Source: Ischnura elegans
Taxonomy: Eukaryota > Arthropoda > Insecta > Odonata > Coenagrionidae
Reading direction: 5' to 3'
Length of the DNA stretch: 64,000 bases
NCBI RefSeq assembly: GCF_921293095.1
Contig: NC_060251.1
Location: 98,256,566 to 98,320,565 of the forward strand
Positions within the stretch are counted from its first letter, which is position 1. Every line of letters begins with the position of its first letter. The notes below the pieces were generated by a model. It ran no database searches, was not told the DNA's origin, and saw nothing but the letters and a program-made list of their open reading frames with translations. A program made the translations under genes and the position numbers. Below are positions 1 to 11,155 of this stretch, piece after piece.

Positions 1-420
1 CTATGGCTTAAAATTTCCAGCTCTTCCAAGGCGCGTTTAACTATATGACCTTTGACCCCCATTGTGATCCTCGGAGGTCAAAAAATCAACAATACGGATC
101 TACGAACTGCCTAACCGACTTTGGCTTCCTTCAAAACCTATGGCTTGACACGTTGGTTGTCATGATGGCCCGAAGTTTAACTCTATGACCTTTGACCCCC
201 ATTGTGACCCTCGGAGGTTAATTAGTGAATAATACGGGTATTTGGACAATACCAATGACTTGGGCACCCGATAAAACCCATGGATCGATACCTTTGTTGG
301 TATGCTATTCTTTTTGCCACCCTTATGACCTTGACGGTGACCTTACTGGGTCAACGGTTGAATTGTCGTAAATAAAAGTGTTATTTTTGGGTTTCTCGTG
401 TCCAAAAACCTAACAATTGA
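1..420. repeat. tandem satellite, ~139-bp unit, open to the left edge
   Basis: The blocks at about 35-85 and 176-220 share a long near-identical run containing TGACCTTTGACCCCCATTG, and the phrase CTATGGCTT recurs at 1 and 138. A third, more diverged unit begins near 279 (CCATGGATCGATACC, then a TATGACCTTGACGGTGACC block). The spacing gives a unit of about 139 bp. The array is cut by the window edge, so its copy number is unknown. No ORF is maintained across units, so this looks like non-coding satellite DNA. Sequence at 420-690 keeps only scattered GACC-like words and may be a decayed continuation. Confidence 0.75.
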
Positions 421-692
421 CATCTTGGTCAATGAAATTCAGACTTTCTTCTATCTCGATTTTTTTAACATAGAAACCCCATAAGGCAAATTCAAAATTT
501 TGGTTTTGACCCACATTGTGAGGTCAAAATGTCAGCATTGTAAAATTTTGCTTACACTCAACAAAACTTAGGACCTTTCCCGATAAGTGTGCCAATTTTC
601 ATGAATATTTCTCGATGAAAAGTTACTAAAATTACAGGTCAAAAATGACACACGACCCTTGAGACAGTCTGTATACTGTCAATTTACCTGCA

Positions 693-830
693 TTTTTCAC
701 CTTGATAATGTTACTCTGTAACGAAACCATGGTCGGTGTCAATAAATTACTATGTGGAAATAACAAAGTTGTTTATCCTTCTATTCCTGCGATTATGGAT
801 TTCCACCAAGTTACGCCCAATACTATTAAT
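693..830 (+). mobile_element. isolated Penelope-like 3' end (single, not fold-back)
   Basis: This stretch matches the right arm and tail of the fold-back element at 39516-39762: a stem-loop TTAC-tct-GTAA followed by CGAAACC, then a CAATAAATTA-type motif, a GTGGAAATA motif and the tail GGATTTCCACCAAGT. Here it occurs once, without an inverted partner. The short open frame 702-917 runs through it but has no recognised domain and is probably incidental. No TSD was found, so the left boundary is approximate. Assignment to Penelope-like elements is inference from the shared layout. Confidence 0.5.
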
Positions 831-2227
831 AATATGACATTTGTTTTCATTCGTCATCTTTGTACATTCAAACACCGAAAAAAAGAAAAAATAGGTTATC
901 AGAAAGCATTAAATTGATTAATTCTCTTGTAACTGTGCTGTGTTTAATATAGATGAAGATATTATATTAATTTCAATTGTAAGAAAGTTTTATTCAATAA
1001 CCGCATTCAAAAGTGTCAGGTCGTAAACGGTACCTAATGAAAAAAATGTAGGTAGGTACTTATTTGTAGACACAATAATCTGTAACACAATGATGAGATA
1101 AACGTGGTTGAAAGACGGGACGAGCATCAAATGTTCAAACTACCGCAGATATTTCATAACCATTCGTTCAATTGTATTAGGCTCAACTATGTGGAAGTTA
1201 ATACTCGAAAATGAAATGCTTGGTAATGACCTCCATGGTCGGAAACATGTTGTACGGACGAAATAAATCAGTGGAAATCAACGAAGTCTCCTTTTCATTT
1301 TCGGATTTCATAACCAAAATTTGCCTAATCGGTTTAGCCGCTTTCGATTCTTAACATGAAGAACTGCAATTGATTTATGCAATCATAGATATATACAAAG
1401 GTGATACGAAGCTCACCGGATCATTCAGTATAAAATAAAATTCCTTGAATTACAGAGCAAAACATAAAAAATTCAAAATAGTAGAGAGACGTGCAAAACA
1501 ATAAATGCAATCAAATGATGGAAATTGACGGAATAATACCAGCAGAATAATTTGCTTCCTCAATGCCACATGTAAACTAATAATTCGCATGAGGAATGCA
1601 TAATTATAATTATATCAACGTCATAGGAAAGACATCCCTCTCATCCCTATAATACTATTCGACACGCATGCCAGCTCATAGCACCTTTGAATGCCCCGTT
1701 AATCCGTGTCTGCTCACCCGATATCTCTGAGGAGGCACAACGGATATCATGCATATGTAGTAGGTGCTTATTATGCCATGCAGAATTTCTGACCTAGCTT
1801 AAACACGTATAAAACATACAAAATGCCGACGAAGATTCACTCAAAAAATTCACACCTGCAACAAACAATCTAAAGGAGTCATAGAAATAATTCACAAGAA
1901 GTTGAAAATGTCATTTCGTGTTCCGGGCGTTATATTTTAGAATACGTTACTAAAATGCACGAGGCAACGATACTCAGAGATAAGAATTGTCTTTGAATCT
2001 TCAAAGTACTTTTTAAATCTTATTTTTGGCCTTATATTATATGTTTCAACAGTGAATTCACAAATTCCAGCTCAAATTTCAGATCAAATTATAACCTTCA
2101 GAAAAAAAACACAGAAGGAAAGTTTCCAACAACGGAATAATTCTATTGAGTCATCACTAACATTAAAAGTACATGAGAATAAAAAATATTCTTAAAACGA
2201 TAATTAGAGTGAAAATTACTTTGATGT
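831..2227. other. AT-rich interval, nothing recognised
   Basis: Both strands were read. There are no long ORFs, no tRNA-like boxes, no convincing terminal repeats and no match to the repeat families found elsewhere in the window. Short A/T runs only. Confidence 0.5.
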
Positions 2228-2530
2228 TATTATTAAAGCATTCTATCGATTAATGTCGGTTTCCATTGAGTACTTAATAAGCATTCTGGCAGTCTCCCCG
2301 TCCATCAAGCACTTACCTCTTCAAATATCAATTAGGCCTACTCCCTATCAATCTTTCTAAAAATCCTATTCTTTTCCTTCCCCTCCCTCGTTTACCTAAT
2401 ATTCTACCCTCTAACACTGTTTTCAACATCCCCTCCCCGCTAAGTAACCGTTTCAGCCATGCCTCTTGCCTCCCTCGTATCTCACGAAAAAGGTGCCTAT
2501 CCTCACCCACCATGTCCAGTACTTCGTTTT
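2228..2530 (-). mobile_element. RTE LINE, 5'-truncated 3' end
   Basis: On the minus strand the frame 2513-2328 reads MVGEDRHLFREIRGRQ and later LGKRGRGRKRIGFLERL. It aligns with residues about 957-1016 of the intact RTE protein at 51642-54773. The nucleotide match continues into the 3' UTR (CTACTCCCTATCAATCTTTC versus CTACTCTCTTTCAATCTATC) and ends at a similar TTATTATTAAAG tail. It is an old 5'-truncated copy with several substitutions and lost frames. Confidence 0.85.
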
Positions 2531-2814
2531 TAATATATGATGCATCAATTTTCCACGGTCTCTTAATATTTTATCGAAAGTGATGCAGAGGGGGTAAAAG
2601 GTTTGGATGGAGCAAGTGCTACTTGGTATAGGAATATTAAAAGCTAAGCAAGAGGGAAGAATGTAAAGTAAGTGGTGAACGAGGACGAATGGAATTGAGA
2701 ATGTTTGGCGTAAATGTTCAATTTATACCTTTCTTAATCGAAAAAATACCTTTTGCAACCATAATTCTCAACTTAAAAAAAGAGGAATCCTATTCCAGCT
2801 GAAAATACAAAGCA

Positions 2815-3229
2815 ATGACGTCAGAAAGCATATGCTAAGACTTATATTTGGAGCATTATTTATGGTATTGAGGCAACGAGGATAATAGCAGCGGAGAAAT
2901 CAAGTTTGGAGGCTTTTGAAATGTGATGTTGTAGAAGAATCTACATCCACATAATACCCCGCAAGCCGCTTAAAAGGCGTGCGGCAGGGGGTGCTAGGAC
3001 ACCAGCCGTTTACAAATAAAAATTAAGTGCTCCAAGGAAATTACGAATAGCATTTATCAAAGTCCTTTATGGTGCGGGAGAAAAACGAATTCTCATATTT
3101 ATCCGATCTGCAAAACATCCCTCTTAATTTATCGCTTCTTGAATGATGGAATGATGAAGATAAAATGGTTAGATCGTGTGAGTAAATCGGAAGTTCTTAA
3201 GAGAGTAGGAGAGAAGAGAAGTTGCTAAG
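2815..3229 (+). mobile_element. RTE-2 LINE remnant, interrupted by LINE-B
   Basis: Before the interruption the plus strand reads TYIWSIIYGIEAT and SLEAFEM-stop-CCRRI. After it (from about 3149) it reads MMKIKWLDRVSKSEVLKRV. These are consecutive parts of the RT C-terminal region of the RTE-2 subfamily, whose best other copy is at 26398-26735. The foreign sequence at 2941-3148 lies between them, and a GAAT is present at both junctions. One in-frame stop is present, so the copy is dead. Confidence 0.8.
2941..3148 (-). mobile_element. LINE-B 3' end inserted in RTE-2 remnant
   Basis: On the plus strand it starts CTACATCCACATAATACCCC and continues GCAAGCCGCTTAAAAGGCGT. This is the antisense of the LINE-B 3' end seen in sense orientation at 58900-59245. 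On its sense strand the element ends in GATGTAG-like repeats. It is strongly 5' truncated. The flanking GAAT (2937-2940 and 3149-3152) is a plausible short TSD; the exact 3149 side is uncertain because GAATGAT is repeated there. Confidence 0.75.
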
Positions 3230-4394
3230 TTAGTTTGGTCTCCGTCACTCATTGTCAGCGCCGAAGGCGCGTATACTTTTGCTGTACCGGTGAAAACAAA
3301 ACTCACCACAACCAGCCAGTTTACAACCGAAATTTAATTAAATTTGCGCATGTGTATCGTTGTTTGTGTAAAGTGTTGCTTGTGTGGAAAAGGAAAGATT
3401 TTGGAACATTGGCATATTGAATATATGCATATATATATTTTTTTTCAACATTTTTTAAATTAGTTTATATAATTTTATCTTCTATTTAGAGAATAAAACA
3501 TGTGCTTTACAAGCAACAAAATATATTTTTTTAAAATTATTTTTGTCTCTTTTAAATTACATTTGCAAGGTAATGGAATCATATTGTCTCGAAAAATTAA
3601 AGGGTTAAGATATATATATCGAATTACCGCATAGTAGAGGTCAACTCAAACACTATATATCCCGCTCAGATTGTTCTTCCAATATTTCCTCCCATCTAAG
3701 AATGAAGAAAACCCCTCGTTCACGAAGGGACCTCCTCTTGGGTACATATTCAAATTGCAGTTCCTCAACTTTGCTCAAGAAAGTTTTTAAGTCTTTGTTG
3801 CCCTTGTTGGACACGGGCTAGAAAATAGAACGGAAAACACCTCCGCATCCAATTAGGAGGAATTTCTAGGGGAAATGTTTTCCTGACCTCTCAAGCCCTG
3901 GAAAAAATCCGCAGTAAATAAAATCACTGGAGAAAATGGGGTCCAGACCAACCCGCAGGAATTTCTTGGGACCTCGCTTAACGAACTTCGGGAAATGGGT
4001 GCCCTAGTTTGGCCCGCGGACTCCATGGACGACTGCTCCACTAACTGAGGAAAAATGAAATATTTTTTACTTCCCAGAAAAATACTTGAATTCCTCTTCA
4101 CCAGCCTATTGTAAACATTCACTGCTTAATTCAGTTGTAAACCCTAAAGATGTAATGTTGACTAGATAACTAAACTTTCGGTTCATCGGGTATTCTTTGA
4201 AGAATCACTATTTATATTTTTTGATGTCGTTCTTGTTTTGCAGAAAAAATAAGATGCGTTAGTCAGTTACGGTTAAAATAATCTGACGAATTAACGACTA
4301 GAAATATTAATTCTCTATGAGGGTTTATTATATTTCCTGAAAGTCCTAGTAAAAGACCAAAAAATCCTACTGAGCACGGTGAAACTATCGCAAA
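3230..4394. other. no gene seen; one half of a direct-repeat pair
   Basis: The segment 3604-3678 shares a long run with 4517-4586 (AGAGGTCAACTCAAACAC followed by ATATATCCCGC), in direct orientation about 0.9 kb apart. The 3400-3600 stretch is very A/T-rich. The short frames here have no recognisable domains. Confidence 0.55.
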
Positions 4395-4490
4395 TAGCAG
4401 AAGAATTATGTAGGTTAAAAGAAGAGCTGTGTGTAGGTGGTCAAACCAATCTTAGGATTAATGACCATTAATAATGACGAGGAACGTCCG
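4395..4490 (+). mobile_element. RTE-2 LINE, extreme 3' end
   Basis: It contains a degraded version of the RTE-2 stop-codon region (CAAACCAATCTTAGGATTA) followed by AATGACCATTAATAATGACG. This matches the end of the copy at 26398-26735 (CAAACCAATCCTAGGATTG) and the two at 55.2 and 55.4 kb. The trinucleotide-like GAT/AAT tail is usual for RTE elements. Only about 100 bases remain. Confidence 0.7.
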
Positions 4491-4516
4491 ACAAAAAAAT
4501 TCCTTCTTCCTTCAAG

Positions 4517-4586
4517 TTAAGATACATATCGTATCACTACATTATAGAGGTCAACTCAAACACATATATCCCGCGCTGATTCCCAT
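4517..4586 (+). repeat. direct-repeat partner of 3604-3678
   Basis: It shares TTAAGATA, then AGAGGTCAACTCAAACAC and ATATATCCCGC with 3604-3678, in the same orientation. No coding content is seen. It could be a short dispersed repeat or the flanks of an old rearrangement. Confidence 0.6.
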
Positions 4587-5933
4587 GTCCCTTGGTGTAT
4601 ATATACACTACAAATTGTTCCCCCGTGCCTAAGCTGCTAAATTAATAAATTTCCCCAAACCTCCCACACTTATCCTCCCTGTTTTTCTATTCGGATAACT
4701 CTTAACCCTCCACTTCTCATCGCTTTGCTTTTCACTTGCTTCCTCCGAAGAGGCTTTTTATCCACCCACCCCGTGGAAGTGCCAATATGCTCATTAATCA
4801 AGGGCGACCGAGGTTTAAACCTAGGGTTCCTAGCTTAGGGAGGGAGAATTCTCCTCTACCGGATAAATTAGATCGCTTAACCACTTAAGTTTCTTCCAAG
4901 AAATGACGCGAAATGCCGATGAAGTGAGGCGGGCACCAAAAGAAAATTAAAATATGAAAACTTTGGCAGAATGGAGACGAGGACGAAGTAAAAAAAAATC
5001 GCGGTGGAGTGTGCTCTCAATGAAGACACGCCGCTGGAGCGAAAGAAAAACCGATTAGCAATTCTGATGAGAAATCTATAGGTATAGGCACGGAATAACC
5101 GGGACATTTTCTTCGAGATTTTCAGCCACCGTAATTGATATCTCTCGGAAAAATATGCTCATGGAATATCAAACTTCGAATTCCGATAAGCCTGTGATCG
5201 ATTTTTCTTGGTTAAAACTCACGACGTGAAAAACCATTACAGCATTACGGATTAATCTTCCCAGGTGAAAAAATTTCCAAGCAGGTTGGGTGGCCTTAAC
5301 GAGCATTTGAAGCATCCTTGCTTAAGCTCACCATGATGAGATAAAAAAGCCTAATGGCATAGTTTAGCAAATAAATTAAATAAGCGTGGCGCAAAGACTG
5401 AAGTGAAAATGAATGGATGTATCCCATCTTTAAATGTTTCTCAATTATCTTGGAGGATTTTATTCAATGGACACAGATATAGCTATAACACTTATTACAG
5501 TCTACATCTAAGATTATTAGCGAAACTCAAAACGTTTCTCTTGATGAAATGAAAACTGATTAACTAATAAGAGAAAAATCAAATACATCGGATAATACAT
5601 ATTACGAACATCGGAGATATTGTGAATTTTGCAAAAAAAGCTAATTATGTCAGTAATTGTTACAATCATGTGGCAAAGGAACGACTAAATTATAAATTAT
5701 CTTTGAAGATTTCTTTTTTACCGTATACCTATGAATTTTAAATGCTTTTTGCACGAAACAGGACCATATATACGCATGTATAGAATAAAGTAGGACAATT
5801 AATCTTCAAAAAAAGGTTTCACACAAAATGATAATAAATAACGTATCATTGATGATCATTCTAATTATCCATCATTTTCAATTATTTTCTTCGGACACAG
5901 TGAAATCTCGAAGGTCGTTCAAATATTTGACTA
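4587..5933. other. no recognised feature
   Basis: The interval is AT-rich. The minus-strand frame 5107-4877 is rich in F and S with no motif. No boxes, terminal repeats or family matches were found. Confidence 0.45.
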
Positions 5934-5956
5934 GAGAGAGAGAGAGAGAGAGAGAG
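5934..5956. repeat. (AG)n microsatellite
   Basis: An uninterrupted alternating G/A run of about 23 bases. Confidence 0.95.
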
Positions 5957-7394
5957 GGCAAAAAATTAAGCCATTTATCAAACCGAGTCTTAATTACAAA
6001 GTTGACCTTCACTTTTCAGGGATGATTCCGTAAATTGCTATTACACCATTTTAAATATCAAACAAAACGGTTTCTCATAAATAATTATACTCTGAGGTTG
6101 ACATGAGGGCAAAAGTGCTCTTCTCGGTGGAAAAAATAATCCCATTATAACTGAAACGTACGCATGATCCCAAGAGATATTTCAATAATGCAGATCCCTA
6201 AAGTGAAACCGGTTGTTGAATCATTGACGGCGACATTTATTTTTCATTCTGGCTACAAATGAAATTAATTTTTTGACGTAGATCGGTAAGCGAATTAGTG
6301 TTTTCTTTTTTTTTACTTTTTCATCTGTTGAAAAAGATTTTCATTTGTTGTTTTCGTCTTACAAGTCAGAAAAATATTGTCAAAAATAAAGTATTGCAGC
6401 GAGAAGAGAAAGAAATCCTTCATCGAACTGAATTACAGGGAAAGAATATGGAAATATTTACCAAGGGTCATCGAATGCCTTTGAGTATGCCATGCAGCTC
6501 CCCTGATACCTTCCTCCTCAACATTGTAATTAAGAATATCATAACTTACTTATATTCATGCGTCGCATGAATAACACACCAGACATTTTTGATAGAAAAA
6601 ATGGATCAAGTCTTTCAAAGCATTACTTAAATTATTTTTCTTAATTTGGTTCTTGAGTAGAATTGCGAAATTATTATTTTTTTAAGAGAGACTAACTAGT
6701 TAAAACCTCTAGACGGGTAATGGTAGTGCATAGAACCTACGACCACTCCACGTCATGTGAATTCGATTCGGTCAATTCCGATAGAGGATTAACACGTTTA
6801 CCTCGACATCTTTTTAAGCCATAAGGTTAATTATTAACAACGAATATTATTAGCCGATAAGGAAAACTCATGAGGCTAATCTAAACTGAGCTTAACGTCG
6901 ACGCTTCAGGATAAAGGTTTCGGTGATGATCATAAGATAATGTTTCCGGAACGGAAAGGCAATTCAAAGGCATTCAAGAATTAGGTTATGTAGGATCTCC
7001 CGAAACGCTGGAGAAGTTCTTGAAGGGATCAAGATAATCCCTAGTTACTGCTACATCGGAATATGGCCATGATACCTTTAGCCCTATAATCCGTTCCTTT
7101 CCAAAAAAATCTCCCTTCCTATACCACTACGCAAGAACTTTTCATGGATATCAGAAGTTAATGTCATTTTATTAAATTCTTCTCTTGCAGTCCAACTAAA
7201 TTTAACTACATACGAGATCGATTTCCAGTCAGAAATAGGGCCTTTCCCGTCGTAATATACGTATTGCAATTGAGAACCTTGAAATATGTTTAGATAAAAA
7301 TAGGGCAATTTTCTTCACTCATAACTTTTTATTCAATGTCATCTTCAGGAAAACATCTGCATGATTTAATAAAACTTTTCATGCTGTCCACTTT
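5957..7394. other. no recognised feature
   Basis: AT-rich. A weak tRNA-like stretch near 6718-6790 (TGGTAGTGCATAGAACC, then GAATTCGATTCGG) is too degenerate to call. The frames at 6298-6570 and 7308-7084 lack domains. Confidence 0.4.
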
Positions 7395-7462
7395 TTAACG
7401 TGGAAAATTTGCTGTACACAACACGTTTTGACGCATAGCGTCAGCATCAGGCAATTTGATAA
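7395..7462 (-). mobile_element. possible Penelope-like stem-loop remnant
   Basis: The minus strand reads CCTGATGC, then a six-base stem TGACGC-TAT-GCGTCA, then AAAACGTG. This has the CTGATG / stem / AAAC layout seen in the fold-back elements, but no tail, inverted arm or TSD could be identified. It may be a chance hairpin. Confidence 0.3.
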
Positions 7463-8070
7463 ATAGGTATCAAATAAATAATAAATTTTCGCAATGAAAA
7501 AGAGGAAAGTTGAGAAAGCTTTATTTTATATATTCGTCATATAGTTCCACCACGTCCGGCCCAATGCATTTGAAATATCTGAGCATTTTGGTTTCTATAG
7601 ATTTGAAAGCTTTATTTAATAATACTGAATAAAGGGCGAAACAAAGTATTAGTTTGGAAACTCATGCGCTTCGATGTCCTACTGTGGATTCACTTTGAAC
7701 ATAAACAGTTAAGCAGCGATATGCCCAGAATTTTTAAATATACTTTTTAGCAACAAATTCAATATATTTTCCGACAAAATCGGGACGACAATTTTAGGCA
7801 CCTTCACAGACGTACACATTCGTAAATTATTCAATGATGAAACAAAGTTATTTCTATATTGTCAGCGTTGATCTACAAATAAGATTATGCAGTTTTGTTA
7901 TACATAATGTAATAATAATCGCAAAGATAGCCTCAAGATTAAGGAAGCTGGTCATAATCTTGAGCAGGAGGATCAACGTTACATTTTTCATAGCCACATA
8001 GAAGTGCTTTCCGGAGTTAACGAAGCGGAATGACTCACTAATTTGTTCTTATTGCTGCTTTTCACGAAAT
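7463..8070. other. no recognised feature
   Basis: AT-rich with no coherent ORF or repeat-family match. Confidence 0.45.
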
Positions 8071-8440
8071 GCTAGTAAACTAGGTCGTATTTTGGTGAAA
8101 TGGGCCCTTGCTTTTTTTCAACACATTATATTGGGTGCGGTAAGTTATTCTTGAGTGCCATTCCTAGAAGTGCCTTCTGTACCTTTCAAAGTGCAATGCT
8201 CCTTCAACGGATGAATTCCGAGCTTTTTTCCCCATCATAATGATGACTCCGAACTTCAACGCCGAAAATAGGACGGATAAGAGAAACAACGCCATCTATA
8301 ACAATAAATTTCAAAGTTCGAGATATAATCCGTGCAAGTACCATCCCATTTTCTACGCTGTTCGATTTTTTCACGCAGGGTGAATCCTTCGGGCCAATGG
8401 ATGAAGGCCGGCTAACAGAAAAAAAATATAACGTTAAATT
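8071..8440 (-). repeat. ~370-bp dispersed repeat R2, copy 1
   Basis: It is homologous, in inverted orientation, to 58303-58656. Shared blocks include TTCTGTTAGCC at one end, GAAAATGGGATGGT, ATAGATGGCGTTGTTTCTC and CTAGTTTACT at the other end. Both copies keep an open frame with very similar translation (PKDS..KKSNS.ENGMVLAR, then IVIDGVVS). Terminal inverted repeats are not obvious. It may be an internal part of a larger unknown transposon or an old conserved exon; no family is recognised. Confidence 0.75.
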
Positions 8441-9049
8441 CGGCACCTAACGAAAAATTCACTGCTTTGGGATGCCTGTAAAATAATGAATGCGTACTCG
8501 ACGGCATCTATCATTCTCCTGCAGGTATAACAGCGAAATGCTGCACATGCTATGTTGGTATTGATTTGAGTGGTTTCTTTTACGAATCGATGTGTTTTCC
8601 GCAATTGGATTCTCTATTCAATGTCATAATCATGTCATTTTTCATCCCGAGATGAGTAAACACAACACGGACGAAAAGCGCACGACAAAAAATGACTACG
8701 ACACAGCGCGTTCCAAACTTTCACGCAATTTTTCCCGTTTATTTAGCCAAGTTCTTCGCTAAATATGTTCTGTGTGCAGTGACGCAGTGGTAATAATATA
8801 TCACGCCAATTTTCTGTACGGATAATGTATTATTATTCTGGTCTAAAAACCAGACTTAAGGATCGATGACTGTATATCGAAGTAAATCAGGAAAGAAATG
8901 CGTCACGTGAGATGAACTTGTAACTTTGAGAATCATTGGCGTCAGAACAAATTATTGAGGTTTAATAAGAAAATTAGTCGAATCAATATTTAACTACGTG
9001 GACTGGAAAATTTATGTGCAAAGTGTTGCGTATTATTTCTCATAGTTTT
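8441..9049. other. no recognised feature
   Basis: AT-rich with no ORF, tRNA-like boxes or family match. Confidence 0.4.
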
Positions 9050-9350
9050 CTCTGTTCAGTTTTTATCGTCTGCTGTAGGCTTCCCCGTGTTCCCGAGGAA
9101 GGCGCTAGTAGTCTCCCGGCGTCTTCCTTCGCGGAGACTCATCACAAAACCAGTGCAGTTCAGTGCAGTTGACGAATAAGTGACCCGAGAGGCAGTCACG
9201 CTTTTCTCCCTCCCCGGCGTAGCTGAGTGTTCCGCCGGACTCTGCATGCTGCTCGCCTACCCCTGCATGTTGCTCGGCTACCCCTGCATGCTGCTCGCCG
9301 GTTTTCAACGCGTTCTCACCGCTGCTCCGACTCTCCTGACCTGTATTTTC
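9050..9350 (+). other. GC-rich patch with 21-bp tandem repeat; possible promoter or first exon
   Basis: The base composition shifts sharply to GC-rich relative to both sides. At 9242-9301 a 21-base unit (CTGCATGCTGCTCGCCTACC plus C) is repeated almost three times. Because the unit is a multiple of three, every frame is kept open through it. AGTTCAGTGCAGTT at about 9157 resembles an arthropod initiator, but no TATA box, downstream gene or splice structure supports transcription. The overlapping short frames on both strands are low complexity and are not called as genes. Confidence 0.35.
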
Positions 9351-9714
9351 AGGCTTCTTTATTATGTTTTTTCATTTTAATTGTTCGTTATTTGTTTAAC
9401 TTGCTAAACCGAACTAAATGTGGCAATTGTCTTTTTTCCCTCTATACAGTCCACTTGATTATATCTTTTACCCCACACGAAGTTTACTGCATTTTTTGCT
9501 CATCTTCAGGGTCGTTGAAATTTGATGTTTGAACTTCAGGATCTCTTGAAATTTGAAAACTGAATCTGTTCCAGGAATGGGTGGATTAAGTTAATTTTCT
9601 GTTCCATGCGAAGATATTTCTTGCAAATATTAGGTTCCGGAAGTGACTTTATCTTAGGAATGACTTATCCGAACGCGAATGTTTTTATGATTTCTATATT
9701 ATTTTTATCATTAT
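9351..9714. other. no recognised feature
   Basis: AT-rich. The small frame 9227-9532 extends in from the GC-rich patch without a domain. Confidence 0.4.
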
Positions 9715-10005
9715 CGTAATCAGTTACAATTTGGCAACTGGCCAGATAGTAACATGTACATCCAAAATTTAAACGCAAAATATCCACAAAGTCACGTATA
9801 AACTAGACAGTGTATAAATTTTAAAAATTCATTTAAAATTTCTAAAAAAATAAGTCACTTTTTCAGCTTTTTCTAAAATATATTCACATTACCAGGAAAG
9901 GGCTTAATTAACACTGCAGGCAATCTGTTCCAATCTACAATTGTTTTATTGAGGTAGTACATTTTTTTAACATTAGTCCTCTGCGCCCGGCATTTAATTT
10001 TGAAC
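9715..10005 (-). mobile_element. CR1/L2-like LINE 3' end
   Basis: The minus-strand frame reads CRAQRTNVKKMYYLNKTIVDWN followed by RLPAVLI.PFPGNVN. This is the pattern at the C-terminus of many CR1/L2/Jockey-type reverse transcriptases (R-T-N-x-K ... F/Y ... N-x-T-V-x-D-W-N-x-L-P). It is a short, 5'-truncated remnant without a detectable TSD. The clade call is inference from the motif only. Confidence 0.55.
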
Positions 10006-10044
10006 TGATGACCGTTCCATATGTGATGCTCAAGAAAAAAGAAG

Positions 10045-11115
10045 GTGGTTGCAAACTTCATCTCGTGGATTTTAATAGTTTGGGCAATATATTAGAGGAA
10101 AACGGACACATCCGTAATGACATCAGGATGTTTATTGCGTTAGCAAAGAAGGCGTTTTATAACAGAAAAGAACTGATGAGAGGAACTTGGAGTAAGAATT
10201 AAAAGAAAAGACTTGGGAAGAGTTTGATCAGGAGTGTTGCGCTTAATGTGCGGAAACATGGATACTTAGGAAGGAGGACGAGAGAATACTGGTGGCGTTC
10301 TGCATCTACACAATACCCTGCGAGCCACTTCTAGGGTGTTTGACATGGGGTGATCAATTACCAGCATGCAGCATGCAATTGGACTCCCACATGCACACCA
10401 CACGTTCCAAAACGTCCGTCACGTATACCAACAAATTATACTACCATATGCTGTTAGAAATAAAAATAAAATTAAGATACATGCATTAAGTTTTACATAG
10501 GTTAGTAGGCTACACTCCGAGTCATGCAATCTATTTATGAGTTCTATCGCCGCCGTTATAATCTCTTATTGATCGTGGAAAAAGACATTCTGAATCTGTC
10601 CGTTCTACAATCTATCTCTCTTATTTTATTTATGTGATCCGATCTTCCCTAGTATGTTGGCGTCCGTAAGATATGGTTAATTTCGTTAGAAAAGACACTG
10701 CTCTTGAATTTATCTAAAAGGTATAGTCTACTTTTCAATCTACATTCCGACAGAGATTCCCATCCGAGTTTATATTGCAATCTACAATGAGAGTTCTATA
10801 TGTGGGCATGTAGAAGAATGGAGAAAATGAAGTAGAGGAGGAAGAACGACGAAGTGCTGGACATGGCGGATGATGGGAGGAACTTCTACATGAGATACGT
10901 AGGAAACAGACTGTTTGGATGGTGCGAGTTTTGACCATGTAGGACATGATGAAAGCTGCATCGGAGAGTAGAATATTGGGTAAACGAGGAAGAGGAAAGA
11001 AGATAATACAATTTTTTTAGTTAGAATGAAAGGGAGTAGGCCCTATTGTGAGATGAAGAGGTGGGAGGCTGCCATGAAAGGGATGGGAGACTGCCAGAAT
11101 AAATAATAGATATAT
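10045..11115 (+). mobile_element. RTE LINE remnant split by LINE-B
   Basis: The first piece (10045-10301) reads LEENGHIRNDIR.FIALAKKAF and NRKELMRGTW, matching residues about 862-892 of the intact RTE. It continues through a degraded WTLRKED region to the codons for VAF. The second piece (10798-11115) starts YMWACRRMEK and goes on through HEIRRKQTVWM and LGKRGRGKK to the 3' UTR. Residues VAF and YMWACRRM become contiguous when 10302-10797 is removed. Frameshifts and stops are present elsewhere, so the copy is inactive. Confidence 0.85.
10302..10792 (-). mobile_element. LINE-B 3' end inserted in RTE remnant
   Basis: It begins on the plus strand GCATCTACACAATACCCTGC, the antisense of the LINE-B 3' terminus. 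It is flanked by GTTCT at 10297-10301 and 10793-10797, a plausible five-base TSD. Its middle is more diverged from the other LINE-B copies and includes CACTCCGAGTCATGCAATC and GTGGAAAAAGACATTCTGAA. At 491 bp it is one of the longer LINE-B pieces in the window. Confidence 0.7.
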
Positions 11116-11155
11116 CCTCTTTGGTAACCAACCTTAACCGCTAGATTGCTTAAAT

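Noticed and set aside
6718..6790. tRNA-like boxes
   Set aside because: Both boxes too degenerate and no SINE body recognised.
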